A stretch of DNA of 64,000 bases from Acarospora socialis (GCA_025617375.2 JAMYGW020000001.1:3968001-4032000); one strand, 5' to 3'. Numbered from the stretch's first letter, positions 1-13,293 are shown. The notes: generated by a model not told the origin, from the sequence alone. Numbers and translations: made by a program.

Positions 1-1165
1 TCTCGCTATCAACCCGGCCGTCGCCGATCCTACTCTTACTCTAACTCAATTGTGAACAGCTCTTGTTGTAATGGGCTTCCTCATACCTTGTTAGCCAAGA
101 ATGTCGATCGTAACCGGTTTTCTGCTCTTTATCTTTTGAACGCTCCCGGGACGAAGGTGTGGCGCTGGTGTTTTGGTATAAGAAACCCATTATTGGACGA
201 TGATAAGGATTATTTGGAGCAAGGACGGGAGAATGGATGGCGGGGAAGATAAGAAAGTGAGGAGGATGGTGTGACTGCTCAAGAAGCTTTCTTAGCACAT
301 CAGTGTCTCGCAACACTCTCCTTATAGGGCCTGAAAATATGTTGGGTTACGTTATTGTTAATATTACTACACTTGTTGCAGGGTGTCTATGGTTGTATGT
401 CAGTATCAAGGAGGCCGGATAAGGTGATGGTGGTGATTGTGGTTATGCTCATGGAGCGTGCGTTTTCCCGGAGACGTTGCAGACTGGTAGGGTAGACATC
501 ATTAAACAAGGTGTGCCTCAATCGCAATTGTTTGCTGTATTCGTACACGCCCAGGACAAGTGTAAGGGTATCTAGAACAGAACAGAACAGAGCAGAGCAG
601 AACACCGCTTCTAACCCCTTCATCGTCAACTCTCACCTTAACCCTAACTCTCAACCAGCGCCGGCTCTGATTTGCAACGAACGAACGAACGCTCAGCCAC
701 GCAAAAGGAAGGAAAGAAAACTTGGTGCAGATGATGCAATGCAATGCAAATTCGCTTCGCTCCATGAAACCAGACCTAAGCCTAACCCTAATGCCGACTC
801 TATTCACGATCATGCTCAAACAACACCACCGATTCCCACCAACCTGAACCTGAGGTCTAACTCCGTATGAGCCCAACAACACCCCACAAACGTCCACTTC
901 CCCGACCCTCTCAGCGCCTAGTTTTGGCACTCCCGCTCTCAACCTTCCAGTCCCACGACAAAAACGAATCCCACCCTTTCGACTTTGGTTTCTCCAGCAC
1001 CTTTGACGGCGACGAGGGAGCCGAAGCCGATGTCGCCAGATCGGATTGTGTTCTCGATCGGGTAGGCTGCGGAGATAGGATGCGATGTCCTAGTCTTTGT
1101 GTTGGTCCTGGTCCTGGGACAGGTCCTCCCTGCATGTGTCCAATCCGTCAGCCTCGCTACTGCGA
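1..1165. other. Intergenic, no gene recognised
   Basis: No open frame here resembles a known family and the longest ones overlap on both strands. Visible low-complexity DNA includes an AGAACAGAAC/AGAGCAG run near 580-602 and two short matches to the fungal telomere unit (CCCTAA) near 640-650 and 783-791. It is the 3' flank of the minus-strand atg11 gene. Confidence 0.6.
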
Positions 1166-4100
1166 CTAGGGCCCCCACAACAGATCTGTGCGCACCTCTT
1201 CACTATCCCGCGCCGTAACCGTAACCGTACTCGTCTCGTCCTCTCTAAGAGCGGCGGTAGCCAGCGTCGCAGCAGCGGAGTCAGACGCAGGGCCTTGGCC
1301 CTCCTGCAATACAACTCCAGACGACGTATTCCCACGCGAAACATCTCCAGATCCACCTCCTCCATTGGGCGCCGAATATCCGGCAGGCGGAGCGGGCGAG
1401 GGAAGACCCTTTTTTGAATTCGTACTGCTGCGCCGACTGTCGAGGCTTTTACTGAGCGTCTTGCTGGCCCCGCCATTGCCGTCTTTCGATTTCTTCATGC
1501 GGATGCTGCCCTTGGCGTCGACGTGCGCGCTCGCTACCGTGCTCTTCGCCGGCCCTGCTGGCGTGGTCGGCGCCCCGGGCTTCTCTTCCGCCGCGTCGAG
1601 GAGATACCAGCGTAGCCCGTCAGAGAGTTCGAAGGGGTTCTCGTCGTCAATGGAGGGACCGCCGTCGTCACTGTTCAGGGAGCGGCGCTCGGTGCTGCCT
1701 GGCGCTGCAGGATTGAAGCCGTTGATGGACTTGGATAGATCGACGACGCGCTCCTCGACCTTCGAGATGCGAGCCAGCAACCAGTCTCGCGTACGCAGCT
1801 TGTGCGAGTCCGTCTCGCGCAGGAAATAGTGCGGGGCGCCGACATTGAAGGCGGCCCATGGGCGGGTGGCCTGGTTTCGGGTTGGGAGGAAGAGGGCCAG
1901 ATCGCCTTCCTTAAACGCGCGGAAGGCGATTTTCTCGTGCGCTTCGCTGGCAGCGCGGTGAGATTTGTCGCGGTAGGCACGCGCTTCTTTCTGCCATTTG
2001 CGCGCCATGTGTTCGGTTTCTTTGATGCGCTTGATGATGGTTTCGGAGAAGGCGTCCATATCGAAGCTGCCGGCTTGAGAGATGAACGTGGCGTACTGTG
2101 AGGTCTCGGCCTCGGAGTCGGAGGCGTGCATCCAGTGGAGGAGAGCGAGGTCGGTGGTGTTCTCGAACGATTGTCTTGTTGGTAGTGGACCTGACAGACT
2201 GCGGTTCATCGACGACGCGGGATCGATGATGGTGGTGCTGGCACTGACGGTTCGCGGTACTCGCTGGATAGCCGTCGATCCATTCTCCAACGTGACATTG
2301 TAGCCTAAATACTCTAGAAGTCCTTTGATGCGCTCAGTATGAGTGTACAACCTTTGCGTAAGTTCCTTGGCTTGCACGCTGCGAGTCTCGAGACGTGTGG
2401 TGGTTGTGGTCTGAGTCCTTTGCGCTTCCTGCAATTTGCCATGCACTGCTGAGACTTCTCCTTCCAAGCTCTGGACTATAGACTCGGTGGCAGCGAGCTT
2501 TTCGGATAGCCTGGCAACTTTGCCTTCTTCTTCGACCAATCGTTCCTTTAAGGCTTCCGAACCGGTCTCTCCCGCGGCAAACTTCGTCCGCAAGGTGCTG
2601 AGTTGCATCCTTTCATCCTCAAGCTCGGATATTAAAGCATTATATTTCGCCTTCTCCTCTGCCAGCCGTTCGCTCAGGGAACCAACCTCTGTCTCTTTAA
2701 TACCCAACGTCTCCCTTATGCTGGAGAGCTGACTTTCGATGTCTTTTGATCGAGAGCTGAGTAGTTCAAGATCTGCTCGTGCTATAGATAAGTTCTGTTC
2801 GAGTTCTTTGATTCTCGTTGTTAAACGCTCCGAGACAAAATCGACGGACTCCACAAGAGCAGTCAATCCCTCCGGTATACTCTCATCTGGTGATAATCGA
2901 CGATGAACTGCCTGCAAGGTGGCCAGATGTTCACTCTCGCTGGTAGCATGAATGCGTAATTGATCCTCGAGCATCTGAATTCTTTCTTGTAGTTGCTTCT
3001 TCTCCTCCTCGATATTCTGATTCTGCTTATCGAGCTTGATTGCCTTCTCCCGTTGCAGTGTATAATCATCACGTAGATAGTCAGTCTGGCCTTGAGCCCT
3101 TTGCACCGATTCCGCTGCGTCTCTCTTTACTCTCTCAAGTTCTTTTTCGAGAGATGTCACTTTGTCGTCAGCGCTGTTCTTCTCATTATCCCGACTTCCA
3201 AGAACTCGGTCAAGCTCGTCCTCTAACTCTTCGACTCTGACTTTGAGCTTGCTAGTATCATCTTCCAAAAGTCTACGCTCATCATCGAATTCCTTTTGCT
3301 GAGCTTCTAGATTCTCCATCAGGTCTTTCTTGGTTGATACTGCTTCTTCCATTTGTCGCTTATACTCATGGTCGGCAGTCCCTCTCGCGAGTGCTTCTTT
3401 ACGCAAAGCAGCGGAGTGGTCTTTCTCCGACGACAGCTCCGCTTCTAGTGCCACGATCCTTTGTACAAGACTTCTGTCTTCAGCTCCCTGGTTCGCAGAA
3501 AGTCTTCGTAACGACACCGAAGACCTTCGAGAGAGATTCTCGTGCGGTCGTGAGGTAGTTGTCGATGAGGGCTGATTTGGTGTTGGAGATTGCTGCTCTG
3601 CAACATGCGTACCTGCAGGTTGGAAGTCGTTGCCACTCATAGTCCGATTGAACTGACTCTGCCGGTGGAGAAGATCTTCTAATTTCCGAATTCGACTGTC
3701 CGAGGATTTCAATCTGTCTTCAAGCCTTGACTTGTCGTGTTTCAGGCTTCGTAGCAAATCATCGTCTCCTCGAAGAAGCAACGAGCTTCTTCCCATGCCG
3801 ACATCGTAAACACTGCCATTTTTGAACGCTTTGGCTCTGCGCGTCTGCTGCCGATTCGGTGTATCCAGGTCCTTCAACATCTGAGAAAAGTTCTCAACCG
3901 TATTTTTCATCCCTTTCGTTCCCTTGAGCTTCTCGAGGAACGTTGAAAGGTTCTCTCGAGTAACAAAAGGCCATTCTTTCTCTTCTCCCCGCAAGTTGAC
4001 CTCAATAGCCAGCGACGAAGTATCAACGACGTCGGAGTTTAGGTGACCTTCTATGCCCTTCAGCCACTTTCTGCGCCGTCTCATTTCTTCCTCTTTGTAC

Positions 4101-5576
4101 ATTGCCATCTCTTCCGCCAGAGTAGAAGAATCAGCAGTCATTCTCTCCCGCCATTCCCTACGCATGACTGACTCTATGAGTAAAGCGCCGTATAGTGAAG
4201 GTAAATGGGCCACAAAGCTGAGAATGTCAAAGGCCTTGGTGGTTTCCGGATCTATAGTCAAGGTCGATAACTGTTGGTGAATGCTCGCTAACATCGATTC
4301 GATAGCTGAGATGGTCTGCATTTGACGGACGGCAGACACTGAAGAGGTGTTCCTTTGCTCGGAAATTGAGCGTACTTGTTGACTGATTTCATGACTTCGC
4401 TCCTTCAGTGTTGGAAGATAATCCCTCGTATGCACCAACGCCATCTTCGACGCCTGTGATACGGCTTTCGGGGAGCTCTGTAATCCTAACACATGCTCGT
4501 AGTCCGTGCTGACTTTCTTGGCGATCAGCTCGATGTCTTCCATTAACTGTTCCACCTCGTCAGAACTCCCAGACACAGGCCGATTAACCTCCATATCCAC
4601 ACTGGCAACCAAATCTTGGCTATCAGACGTGATCCTCTCAACATGGACGCCGATTTCGGACAACCGACTGCCAATATCCGCCACGCGGCGACTAAGACGG
4701 ATTGCATTTTGAACATCTTCCACCTTTACAAAGTCCTTGAGCGTGGTTACAGATCGTGTACTCAAGGAAACCTTTGCACCATCTCGCGTGAAATTGGCAG
4801 CTTCAAGAAAGGGCAAGAAAGCTTTCTCTGCCGGTAAGTTGTGGAGACCTGACATGACAGCATCGCAGCTCTCAACCAGTGCGTGATGCTCTTGCACCAG
4901 GTTCCCCACCCACGCATTTGCATCTCCGAATTTCTGTTCCAGGCTTCTAACGTGCGTCTTCAGGTTTTCGACCGCAACCCCAACTCCGCGCCTAATTATA
5001 GTAACTTCGCGGTTAACCTTCTGAGCTGACGCAGTCATCGTATCACATCTCTCCACAATTCGCAACGCCCACGCTCTCCTTTTCATGAAGAGACTCTGCC
5101 ATGCTTGTAGATCATTTTGACTCGACAGCGTATCTGGTGGTTCTTCCGGTGAAAAATCAGCTGGCAACGGTATGGTTGGTGGGAGATGTTTTGGAGACTC
5201 GGAAGTAGGTGGAACGAGGTATTGACGATCGTACACAAATATCTCCGTCTGCTGATCATCAGCGGTTGTTGCCAGCTCATCCACAGAAGATCTGTAAAGT
5301 ACCTCATTCAAGAGTGTCTGGAGGCGGACTTGCTTTCCCCGAGCAGTCATGAGGATCTGCCTCTGCGCCGGAACAGAGGTATTGCGGGCGATCCATGTTC
5401 GCAACGCATCGAGACTGGATAAGACATCCCCAGTCAGTCATACGGTATTCGATGGTTTCCTCCGATCTGCCAAGTCACAGTATATCAAAGCAAAGTCATC
5501 CCACTCACGTTGCGAAAGTCGCAGGATCTGCTTGTAAGCTCTCGCCCGTATGTGCAATGTAGAGCAGCAACGACAT
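1166..5576 (-). CDS. atg11: Autophagy-related protein 11 (Atg11), selective-autophagy scaffold
   Basis: Exons 5576-5509, 5414-5303 and 5251-1166 give 1,421 residues. The first exon encodes 22 residues beginning MSLLLYIAHTGESL; the second continues with LDALRTWIARNTSVPAQRQI and MTARGKQV, the ubiquitin-like N-terminus typical of filamentous-fungal Atg11. The second intron (51 nt, GTACTT to GATCAG) keeps frame; removing it joins LQTLLNE to QTEIFVYDRQYL as expected. Long coiled coils follow in the middle of the protein, then a conserved C-terminal Atg11/FIP200-like domain about 280 to 150 residues from the end (ARKWQKEARAYRD, AFKEGDLALFLPTRN, PHYFLRE), then a low-complexity Ser/Gly tail. In the family Atg11 scaffolds cargo receptors and the Atg1 kinase at the pre-autophagosomal structure. 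It is divergent from the CENP-H gene. Other in-frame introns cannot be excluded. Confidence 0.93.
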
Positions 5577-5824
5577 CCCCTCCACCTCACGCAGCTAGCC
5601 AGATTCGCAAACTTTCTCAGTTTCCCAGGCGTTGTGGACAGTAGGCTTGTGCCATAGGTCTCGTAAGGGCGAGTCATAAAGTGAGTATCAGAAGCACAGC
5701 ACAGCCACAAACAAGCCACAGATCTCGGAGGATCGCCAAACACGCGCGAAGTGGGATGATCTACCTCGCCGTTATCAGCTGCTTGCGCGTTTAGGAAAAC
5801 GTGTCTCCATCGCCTACCTGGCTA
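5577..5824. promoter_or_regulatory. Shared spacer between divergent atg11 and CENP-H genes
   Basis: The two start codons (5576 on minus, 5825 on plus) are 248 bp apart, so both promoters and 5' untranslated regions must lie here or overlap the genes. I saw no clear TATA box. A bidirectional promoter is inferred from geometry only. Confidence 0.5.
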
Positions 5825-6704
5825 ATGGCTACACTGGAGGGGATCGGTAACCTATCTTTACAAGGAACCGGCACTGATCGGGATGCGCGAAGGATCTATG
5901 AGGATCTAGTACGCAATGATCCTCACGACGCGGTCTCTCTGTCAGAGCGTGAACAGCAAATACTCGATCTTTACGACAGTCTTAAGGAGATAGAGCTCGA
6001 ATGTAGTCTGTTGGAAGCTCAGAAGACCGTCCAGCCAGGTGATTTACGCCACTACCAGTATAGGCTGCATCAGCTGATCCGCGGCAGTGCCTGTTGACGA
6101 GCTTCTTGAGAGCGACGACTTGGACGATCAAGTCAGGAGAGCTGAAAATGAACTTCTCAAAGCCAAAGCTACCTATTCACTACGAAACCAGATCATTGAG
6201 AATGTCCTCATGACCGATCCTATCCTGAAAGCAGTGCACTCAGGAGAACAGGCCACAACTGCGGAACGGTACGAACTTCGACAGTCTACTAGATATCACA
6301 CTGACAAGATTAGAATGCTGTCAACTCTCGTCAATCGCCGGGATGTGCTCTCCATGGCGCATACGACTATTTCATCGGATCTCAAGACGACTTTGGACTC
6401 CTTACTAGAGGCGGAGACAGAGAACCGCATTGTTATGAAGAAGAACCAGGAGCTGGCTCGCACGTTACTGAGTCTAGCGGAGGAGTCTAAAGCCGAAGAT
6501 AGAGATCAGGTCACCGATCCCGAACTGAAACGTCAGCTTGAAGACCTAGAAGCGGAGATTGAAGTCAGCAAATCGAAGTGGACAATCCTGAAGAGCGTGA
6601 TCAGTGCGGTTGTTGTGGGTAGCGGAGTCGACTGGGCGCGGGATGAGAGTCTTCGAGAACTTGTCGTAGACGACGGTGATGGAGAACCTGTCCTGGATGT
6701 GTAG
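5825..6704 (+). CDS. CENP-H-like inner-kinetochore protein
   Basis: Exons 5825-6038 and 6088-6704 (49-bp intron with a GCTGAT branch site) give 276 residues. Start chosen as the first ATG (MATLEGIGNLS). The C-terminal half has the CENP-H signature: LRNQIIENVLMTDPILKAVH, then RRDVLSMAHTTISSDL, then helical coiled coil and SVISAVVVGSGVDWARD. In the family CENP-H (fission yeast Fta3) belongs to the constitutive centromere-associated network linking CENP-A chromatin to the outer kinetochore. Assignment rests on the ENVLMTDPILKAVH and GVDWARD blocks; the function here is by homology. Confidence 0.85.
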
Positions 6705-8401
6705 CCGATTCCGGAAGGATCATACGGACATACTCATCGGCAGCTTCAGGATACGGCGCTCTTCCTCCTCCGCCGCACTCTCAGTCCAGGCCTTCTACGC
6801 GAGACCATAGTCCAGCGATGATGGCTACAGTAAGGGTAGGACAACTATGCTATCATCTGACTTGTGGGCATTCGCTGAGAACAGGTTAAGGTCAATGCGC
6901 TCCACATCCAGTACGATGACACTATGCTGAACAGGAGCTCCAGCTTCGCCTGATACGAGAATTAGGTGGTGAGGAGCGTACGCTATAATCTGTGAAGAGG
7001 ACTAGGGATGATCTCTCCACGCAGCTGGGATCAGAGCCACGGATCGCTAGTGTCTATCATACATACTGCTCGAAGATGCTGAGACCTTCTGCGAGCTCTG
7101 GATTGCTGAGACGAGATGTGACCTCTGTCTAGGTGACTGCTTCCTCCATGCTTGTCGCTTACGGGGAAGAACTGAGAGACAGACTGGATTGGTCAATGAA
7201 TGCCTGTAGTCACCATCTCATAAGGGTAGAGCCTCAGCGCTGCTCATAAGGTAGGAGAAGAAAAGAGAGAAGGCACCGGCATTCATGCTGCTGCAGTTGG
7301 CATAAATCGAGATAGTTATGCACGTTTTATGAAAACCTGCGAGCAGCCAGAAAGCGGCTTACTCATGTAGTTAATTCAGTCTGCTGTTCTGCGAAATACA
7401 CACCCACTTCCTGGACATACTGTAACTTACACTCGCGTTAATTTCTATAGAGGCTATGTCGGTACTTGCTACATCTCTGTTTGCTTGATGCAGCCTGTAC
7501 TGATATGTATATGCGCCTAAACGAGCATACCTTACCGGTGGTTGTTGTGCTCTGTTGCTGTTGCTTGCGTCGGCTTGGCTTTTCATTGTTGCCGCGTACC
7601 TTACCTACCTTACAAGGTACCTCTTTCCCTCTGTTGTTAAAGGCGCACGGGATATTTGTAGGGAAGGGGGGCCGATGTTATGTTATTTTACCATAAATTA
7701 CGGGTAGCTCCGTTAGCAGAAGGTCTGGTAAATTACTCATACATTTAGGTAGAGGCAGCTCTGCCCACTTTCCTGCCCGCCTTTCTCTCCCCTCATACAA
7801 CTTCAGTGAGAGAGACCGACCGCAGTGAGAGAGCACACCGCAAATACACAAAGTACTGTGATCAACTCCCTTCAATCGTAGGTCACCTCCCTAACCAGAT
7901 TCTCAATATCATCAACAAGAATCGCTCAAATTTATTTATTTTCCCAATCGCTCCCAATCAATTCACCGGCACTTTCGACGCTTGATTTCATTCATTTGCT
8001 CTCTTCCTGACGCAATTCATCATGGCGCGCCCGATCTTCGTTGTTTGTTTTGATCATGGACTGACCTATCTACCGTATAGGAACCGCAACAATTCGATTT
8101 CAGTCAACATCCATTATCTCTTGACTAGGTGAGTGATTCTGTTCCGTCGTCTTCCCCATTCGAAATCTCTCTACACGAAGTTTCATTATGGCGCGTCTCA
8201 GTTTGCGACCGCATCCAGAAGGCGCGAGACCCTTACTGAGGGGCCCGTCCTCCAGAATACTTCCACTCTTCAGTGTGCTACTACTTCCATTCGACAGCTG
8301 CTATTGTCCAGACTGCCCGACGCGCAATTACTTGAACTGTGTGGATAACTAATCTGCCGGCCTCGTCAACAGCCTCCATTGCTCGACACTCAACCACCAC
8401 C
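6705..8401. other. Intergenic, no gene recognised
   Basis: Only short frames without family resemblance. A cluster of TACCTT/AAGGTA words lies at 7589-7625. The last few hundred bases are pyrimidine-rich and probably hold the NHP6 promoter and leader. Confidence 0.5.
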
Positions 8402-8915
8402 ATGCCTAAAGAGAAGACCACCACCCGCAAGACTAAGGCCAGAACCACCGAGAAGAAGAAGAAGGGTACGCTCTCCCAACACGCCATCAATCCCCTCCCT
8501 TTGGTGTCATCGCTTGCTGACTCGCTCCACCAGATCCCAATGCGCCGAAGCGTGGTCTCTCCGCTTACATGTTCTTCGCCAACGAGCAGCGCGAGAATGT
8601 GAGAGAAGAGAATCCTGGCATCAGCTTCGGTATGAAGGATCCACTGTTGAATTCTTCCTTATGTCCATGTGCTGAAGGTCGTCGTCGTGCCTGCAGGTCA
8701 AGTCGGCAAGGTCCTGGGCGAGAGGTGGAAGGCCTTGAACGAGAAACAGCGTCAACCTTACGAAGCCAAGGCCGCTGCTGACAAGAAACGTTACGAGGAC
8801 GAGAAGGCTAGCTATAATGTGAGCTCCGAGCCTGTCGACGGCCAGAGGAGAAAAAGACAGTCGTCGTTGACTGACCGTTGTACAGGCCGGCGATGACGAG
8901 GAGGAATCCGGTTAA
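8402..8915 (+). CDS. NHP6: HMG-box chromatin protein Nhp6
   Basis: Exons 8402-8465, 8534-8629, 8697-8818 and 8886-8915 give 103 residues. A basic N-terminal arm ([20 protein letters not shown]) is followed by one HMG box of about 75 residues: [20 protein letters not shown], then [20 protein letters not shown], then [20 protein letters not shown], and an acidic tail. Size and layout match Nhp6, an abundant non-sequence-specific DNA-bending protein that works with FACT and chromatin remodellers. All three introns are short with good consensus ends, and the intron splitting the codon for the glycine of ISFG sits inside the box. Confidence 0.95.
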
Positions 8916-10702
8916 CCCGGCTTACCACCGAGTCTACCGATGCCACCAGCTAGGCGTCTGCATGTCTACTTCGGCACACTTCAAGTACTGTCGTCGTCAG
9001 TCGTGCTTCGCCTCCGCTTGCCGGTCGCACTGTCCTCCTGTTTCCTTCTTTTCTGTTCGGCTGGGTGCTCTGGGAGATGGGATTATCGGCTTTTCATCTA
9101 TCGCTTTCCATTCGGTCAGGCTCTCGGGGCTTTAATAGGCCACAAAAGGCCGATCTGAGGGTGGTCACACTTCGCCCCACGGAAACCAAGTGTTCAGTGT
9201 TCGACTGGGCATTCTCGTCGTGCGAACATTGATGATTTATGTACACTAGCTCCAGGGCGCTCAATCAAGATATCCTCTCACATCGCTCCCGTGCATTGAT
9301 GCGTTGCTTCATCGACGTCCACCCAGACGCGTGCCTGAATATCGTTGACGCGTCGCCTTATCCGAGGCCCCCCTGTAGCGTGTGACAGAACAAGGCGGAG
9401 CCGTTTGTCATTCTGAGGCGGAGTCATCACTAACAATAGATGTCTTGCCTCACTTTCGGATGGAATGAAATATATAAAGGTAGTCGATGCCACCCGATGA
9501 ATGCTGTATTTTGGCCTCCATTTGCTCTGCCACCGATGTTCAGAGGGAACGTTGTGTTGAACAACCTGCCTTACTGGAGTACACGCGAGATCGTCTGCAA
9601 TTCAGGCTGCCATCACGCACACTTCAAATACTATATACTATGCTTGGATAAAAAGTCTGTGATGCTCGACAGCAGTATTCTTATTAAAAAGACACGCCGA
9701 TCTACAATTAGCAGTATCATCTGCCGGCCCCGTCATGAGGACTATCGTCCTTACAGATGTTGGATAAGGAGTGCATCAAGAACATTTGATGGCAGCGGAC
9801 GGTGACACCAAACTCAAAGATTGCTTGATGATCGGTAGACTTGAGCCGCGTCTCCTCGAACGGCGTCGCCGGGGTATTGCTGTCGCACGGTCGATCGGAT
9901 CAATTTAGATACTCGTATACCTATATCGAGGCTAACATACACATACATGCATGCAAGGCTTACCTGATGCCTTTGCCTTAGGGAGCAATCATCATACCTT
10001 ACCTCGACAGAATAATAATACGGGCGGTCACTTACTCTCCACGACTGGCTCCGGATATGCAGCAACTAAAAGTCACCTCGGATCTAATTGGACTCGACAT
10101 CAGATGATGATGCGGTTTGGCGGTCACCAAGTCAATTATGAATGACGGAATCTGTTATACACTATGTCGGGCGTATGTTGGCGACACCGCATCAGCGTGC
10201 CCAGACAGGTGGTGCATAAGCTTTGTATGTTGTGTCTTTACCGTTTGTTATCCTGACTGCAGCAATATAATTCGATCAGGATAGAGAAGAGGAGGAAAGA
10301 CGAGAGAGAGAGAGATCTCCTGAGGGAAAGATTCGACTACAACCGAGTAACTATCGGCAGGACTCATCGATCATAAGGTAGACGCAAACTCACCCGCACC
10401 TCCACCTCCACCTCATTGGCCTCGACTCCGCAATCAATCGGTCACTCTGCCGCCCATGGACGGACTGACACGTCAACGTGCCGATGACTAGGTAAAGGTA
10501 TCTTCTAGAGCCGCAATACAAATTATTTCCATTTTGGTATCGGTGGATCTGCGAGTACTCGTACTCCTAAGCGCGATGCGACGCTTTTTTGAGAATCTCC
10601 AAATTCGAATCCTATCTCACACGCCGATGTGGCCGCATTATATTTCGATTTTCAGCTCAACATCTTCTCTTCGCTTGATAGCTTGATGTTCGGGCTGCGA
10701 GT
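8916..10702. other. Intergenic, no gene recognised
   Basis: Frames here (for example about 120 codons at 9440-9805) show no family resemblance or splice partners. A GA-rich microsatellite lies near 10283-10318 and an ACCTCC repeat near 10397-10413. Confidence 0.5.
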
Positions 10703-12723
10703 ATGAATTTAGCTGCCGAAGCCCAGAATGCCCGGGACGTCGGTACTGCTTTCGATCGGTTCTTGGACGCCCTTCCGGATGACTATTTCACAGAACTAAC
10801 CGCGCTGGTTGCCGAACTATACGCCATCGGTTCAGCCCTACGAGACTTGGATTTTATTATTACCTCTCCAGAATATGGACGGAGGGCGACTATCATCCAA
10901 GACGACCTGGATCTTGTCCAATTGAGCCTCTCAATTACTTTAAGAGATACTCGTAAGCTGTTCGACGGCTTGAACCGCGACGGTTACCCTCCAACGGTGA
11001 GGGCGTACCGGGAAGTGTGGATAGAGATCTGCAGTCACTTCGAACGAGAGAGTGGCAACACGCTGCAAACCCGTCTGGAGCGGTTCCGACAATTCATCAT
11101 GGAATTGTGTTGTACGATGCGAAGGTTGGGCCCCAAGCTTGTGTCCGAAGTCAGCCGATTGATGATTGTCAGATATCCTCCTGACCCCAGGGAAATGGAT
11201 CGACTTCGTTGGAGTATCAACGCGCTGGTAGATGCCCAAACGAGACGCTTGGATGCCGTAGCACTTGGACCACAGCGTACGCTTGACCGCAACTTGCATT
11301 CTCTTAGATAACATTTTCGATTTTCGTCCAACACGTTCGATTGTCGTTCTGACCGACACTTACAATACACCATAGTGGGAAGACGGCGGTCATTCCTAAG
11401 GCTGAGAGGTGGAGCCGAGCCGCGATCACCTCCGTCCCCCTTCTTTCCCCGAGCTCCTGACATACCAATCTCACCGACCGTTGTCAGTAGCTCGTCCCAT
11501 TCGTCCGGCGGTAATTCAGTCACCCCCCACTGGGCCGTGACCGTCTTCGAGCAGGCACAATCGGCCACCCCTTTCCGATCGTCTGGACAGGTGTGCGTTA
11601 CCGTGCTTCGGCGTCGACCGACTAACTTGCTGACAACTATCTAGATCAGCGTGTCTAGGTCCAGATGTGCCCGATGCGAGGTCCCGCCTGGCCCAGGAAT
11701 ATGAGAGATTGTGTGAATTGTAAGCCCGGCTTTGTCGAATCAGACGTTGTCGTAGCTGAGCAATGTAGGCCGTTCGACAGCCAAGACTTGATCGTCTCCC
11801 TTTACTTGCGGCAATCAGATCTCCGAGCTAGGATCCTCTGCCGATCATTGCGTTCCAACCGGCCGACATTATGTTGCCTCCCTCTTTCAGCCTTGAAAGC
11901 GAATCGGAGTGAGTCTTGCATTCAGCTCAGAAAACCGAATCGATTAAGTCGATCCATGGATGTTTGGGCGAATTTGAGGTTTACGACGTACGAACGTGAG
12001 TTATTCTACAGTGCTTTTTATACACCCGAACTTACAACGTCCTCAGGCATGATTCTTTTCTACTGCACCTTTCTCGCCTTACGGTCTCAAGACTCCGGTA
12101 GCCCTGTAAGGGACATTGATGATCACGAACTCCATGGAGAAAGAGAGGAATTCGCGGCGTAAGTGGACCAAACCAACAGCGTTGTCAACTCACGCAAGTA
12201 TTGAATGATTTCTCTTAGCAAAATCTATGACGACGGCTACATGCATGCTCTGCGCCTTTACCGTGACCGTGACTCGAAAGGAATCCGAATCCAAGCCTCC
12301 GTCCATGGCGGCGAGTTGAACAGGTTTCTTTCCTCTCCCACAACCCCATTTTACATATACCCAGACACACAGACCTCTGACGAAAAAAATCCAAATCATA
12401 GGACCCCCATCTGGACGGCTTTCATAACCCACCACATTACTTCACACACCTGGATGCGCCGGCATGGTAGAGTCATCCACCTCCGCGAACTCAACCGCTT
12501 CGTTTTCTCGCCCGACTATAAACCGCAGTATGGGCCGCGGGGCGACCACGAACTGCATTTCACTGCCGAGGACGGTGAGTTCCACCTGTCGTACTCTTCG
12601 CCATCAGCCTTGACTGCAATCTTTTCGAGCATCCATGTATCGGTACTGGTTTGACTGACTGACCTTCCAACAGACGCTCTTGATTTCAGAAATATCATCA
12701 ACGACATCGTGGCCAACCCTTAG
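10703..12723 (+). CDS. Conserved Pezizomycotina protein of unknown function, eight exons
   Basis: Exons 10703-11276, 11376-11592, 11645-11719, 11769-11995, 12047-12158, 12219-12323, 12402-12574 and 12674-12723 give 510 residues. The N-terminal 190 residues are helical (FDRFLDALPDDYFTELTALV, ELYAIGSALRDLD). A disordered Arg/Ser/Pro segment follows, then a conserved C-terminal half with landmarks LWANLRF-like (VWANLRFTTYER), MILFYCTFLALRSQD, KIYDDGYMHALRLY, TPIWTAFITHHITSHTWMRR and LRELNRFVFSPDY. This architecture is familiar from many uncharacterised filamentous-fungal proteins; I know no function. The C-terminal half looks like a PH-like or protein-interaction fold, but that is a guess. Exon 2/3 boundaries are the least certain. 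Confidence 0.82.
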
Positions 12724-13293
12724 CCTATATTACTTGCTTCTCTGCCACTGGTTACACACGCACATACTCGAGGCTTGACTTGACAGATCTAGGAATACAG
12801 CACTTACTCTCCTCTTCATAGGGCGCCGATTCTACTTCTGCCTCTAGCGTCCATGACTATTGTTTTGACCGGTCTTTATTATATGTTCTCTCATGATACC
12901 CTACTCCATCTGCGTCGTTAAAAGTCTTTCTTGGCCAGGAGCATACTTCTCTACTTTGAAGTACGATATCTCATCTGTTCAGCCATTCTAGCGAGGTGGT
13001 TACGGGTTCTGCTTATGCGATATGTTCTTGGTGTTGCGGTCGTCTGACGGCGGCCACGCTATGCTATACTACCACCGTCCGCTCTTGTGGCCATCCCAAA
13101 CTCATCTCTCAGAATGAGGACGGAAATGTGCTGAGTATGCGCTCTCCTAGAGTTGCTTGCTGCTCCACGTCAGAATGAACTTCACTGTTAGATGGTACCA
13201 CTCTCATATAATCGGCATGGTGTAAGGCATGTGTACAAATTATCTATTTACATGCGGCGCTACAAACTACCAGTTTATCACATAGCTGGATAA
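12724..13293. other. Convergent intergenic spacer, nothing recognised
   Basis: Lies between the 3' ends of the eight-exon gene and HOM6. No ORF, RNA gene or repeat that I can support. Confidence 0.5.

Noticed and set aside
9440-9805. 121-codon plus-strand frame preceded by a TATATAAAG word
   Set aside because: Composition and content show no protein-like conservation and no family resemblance.
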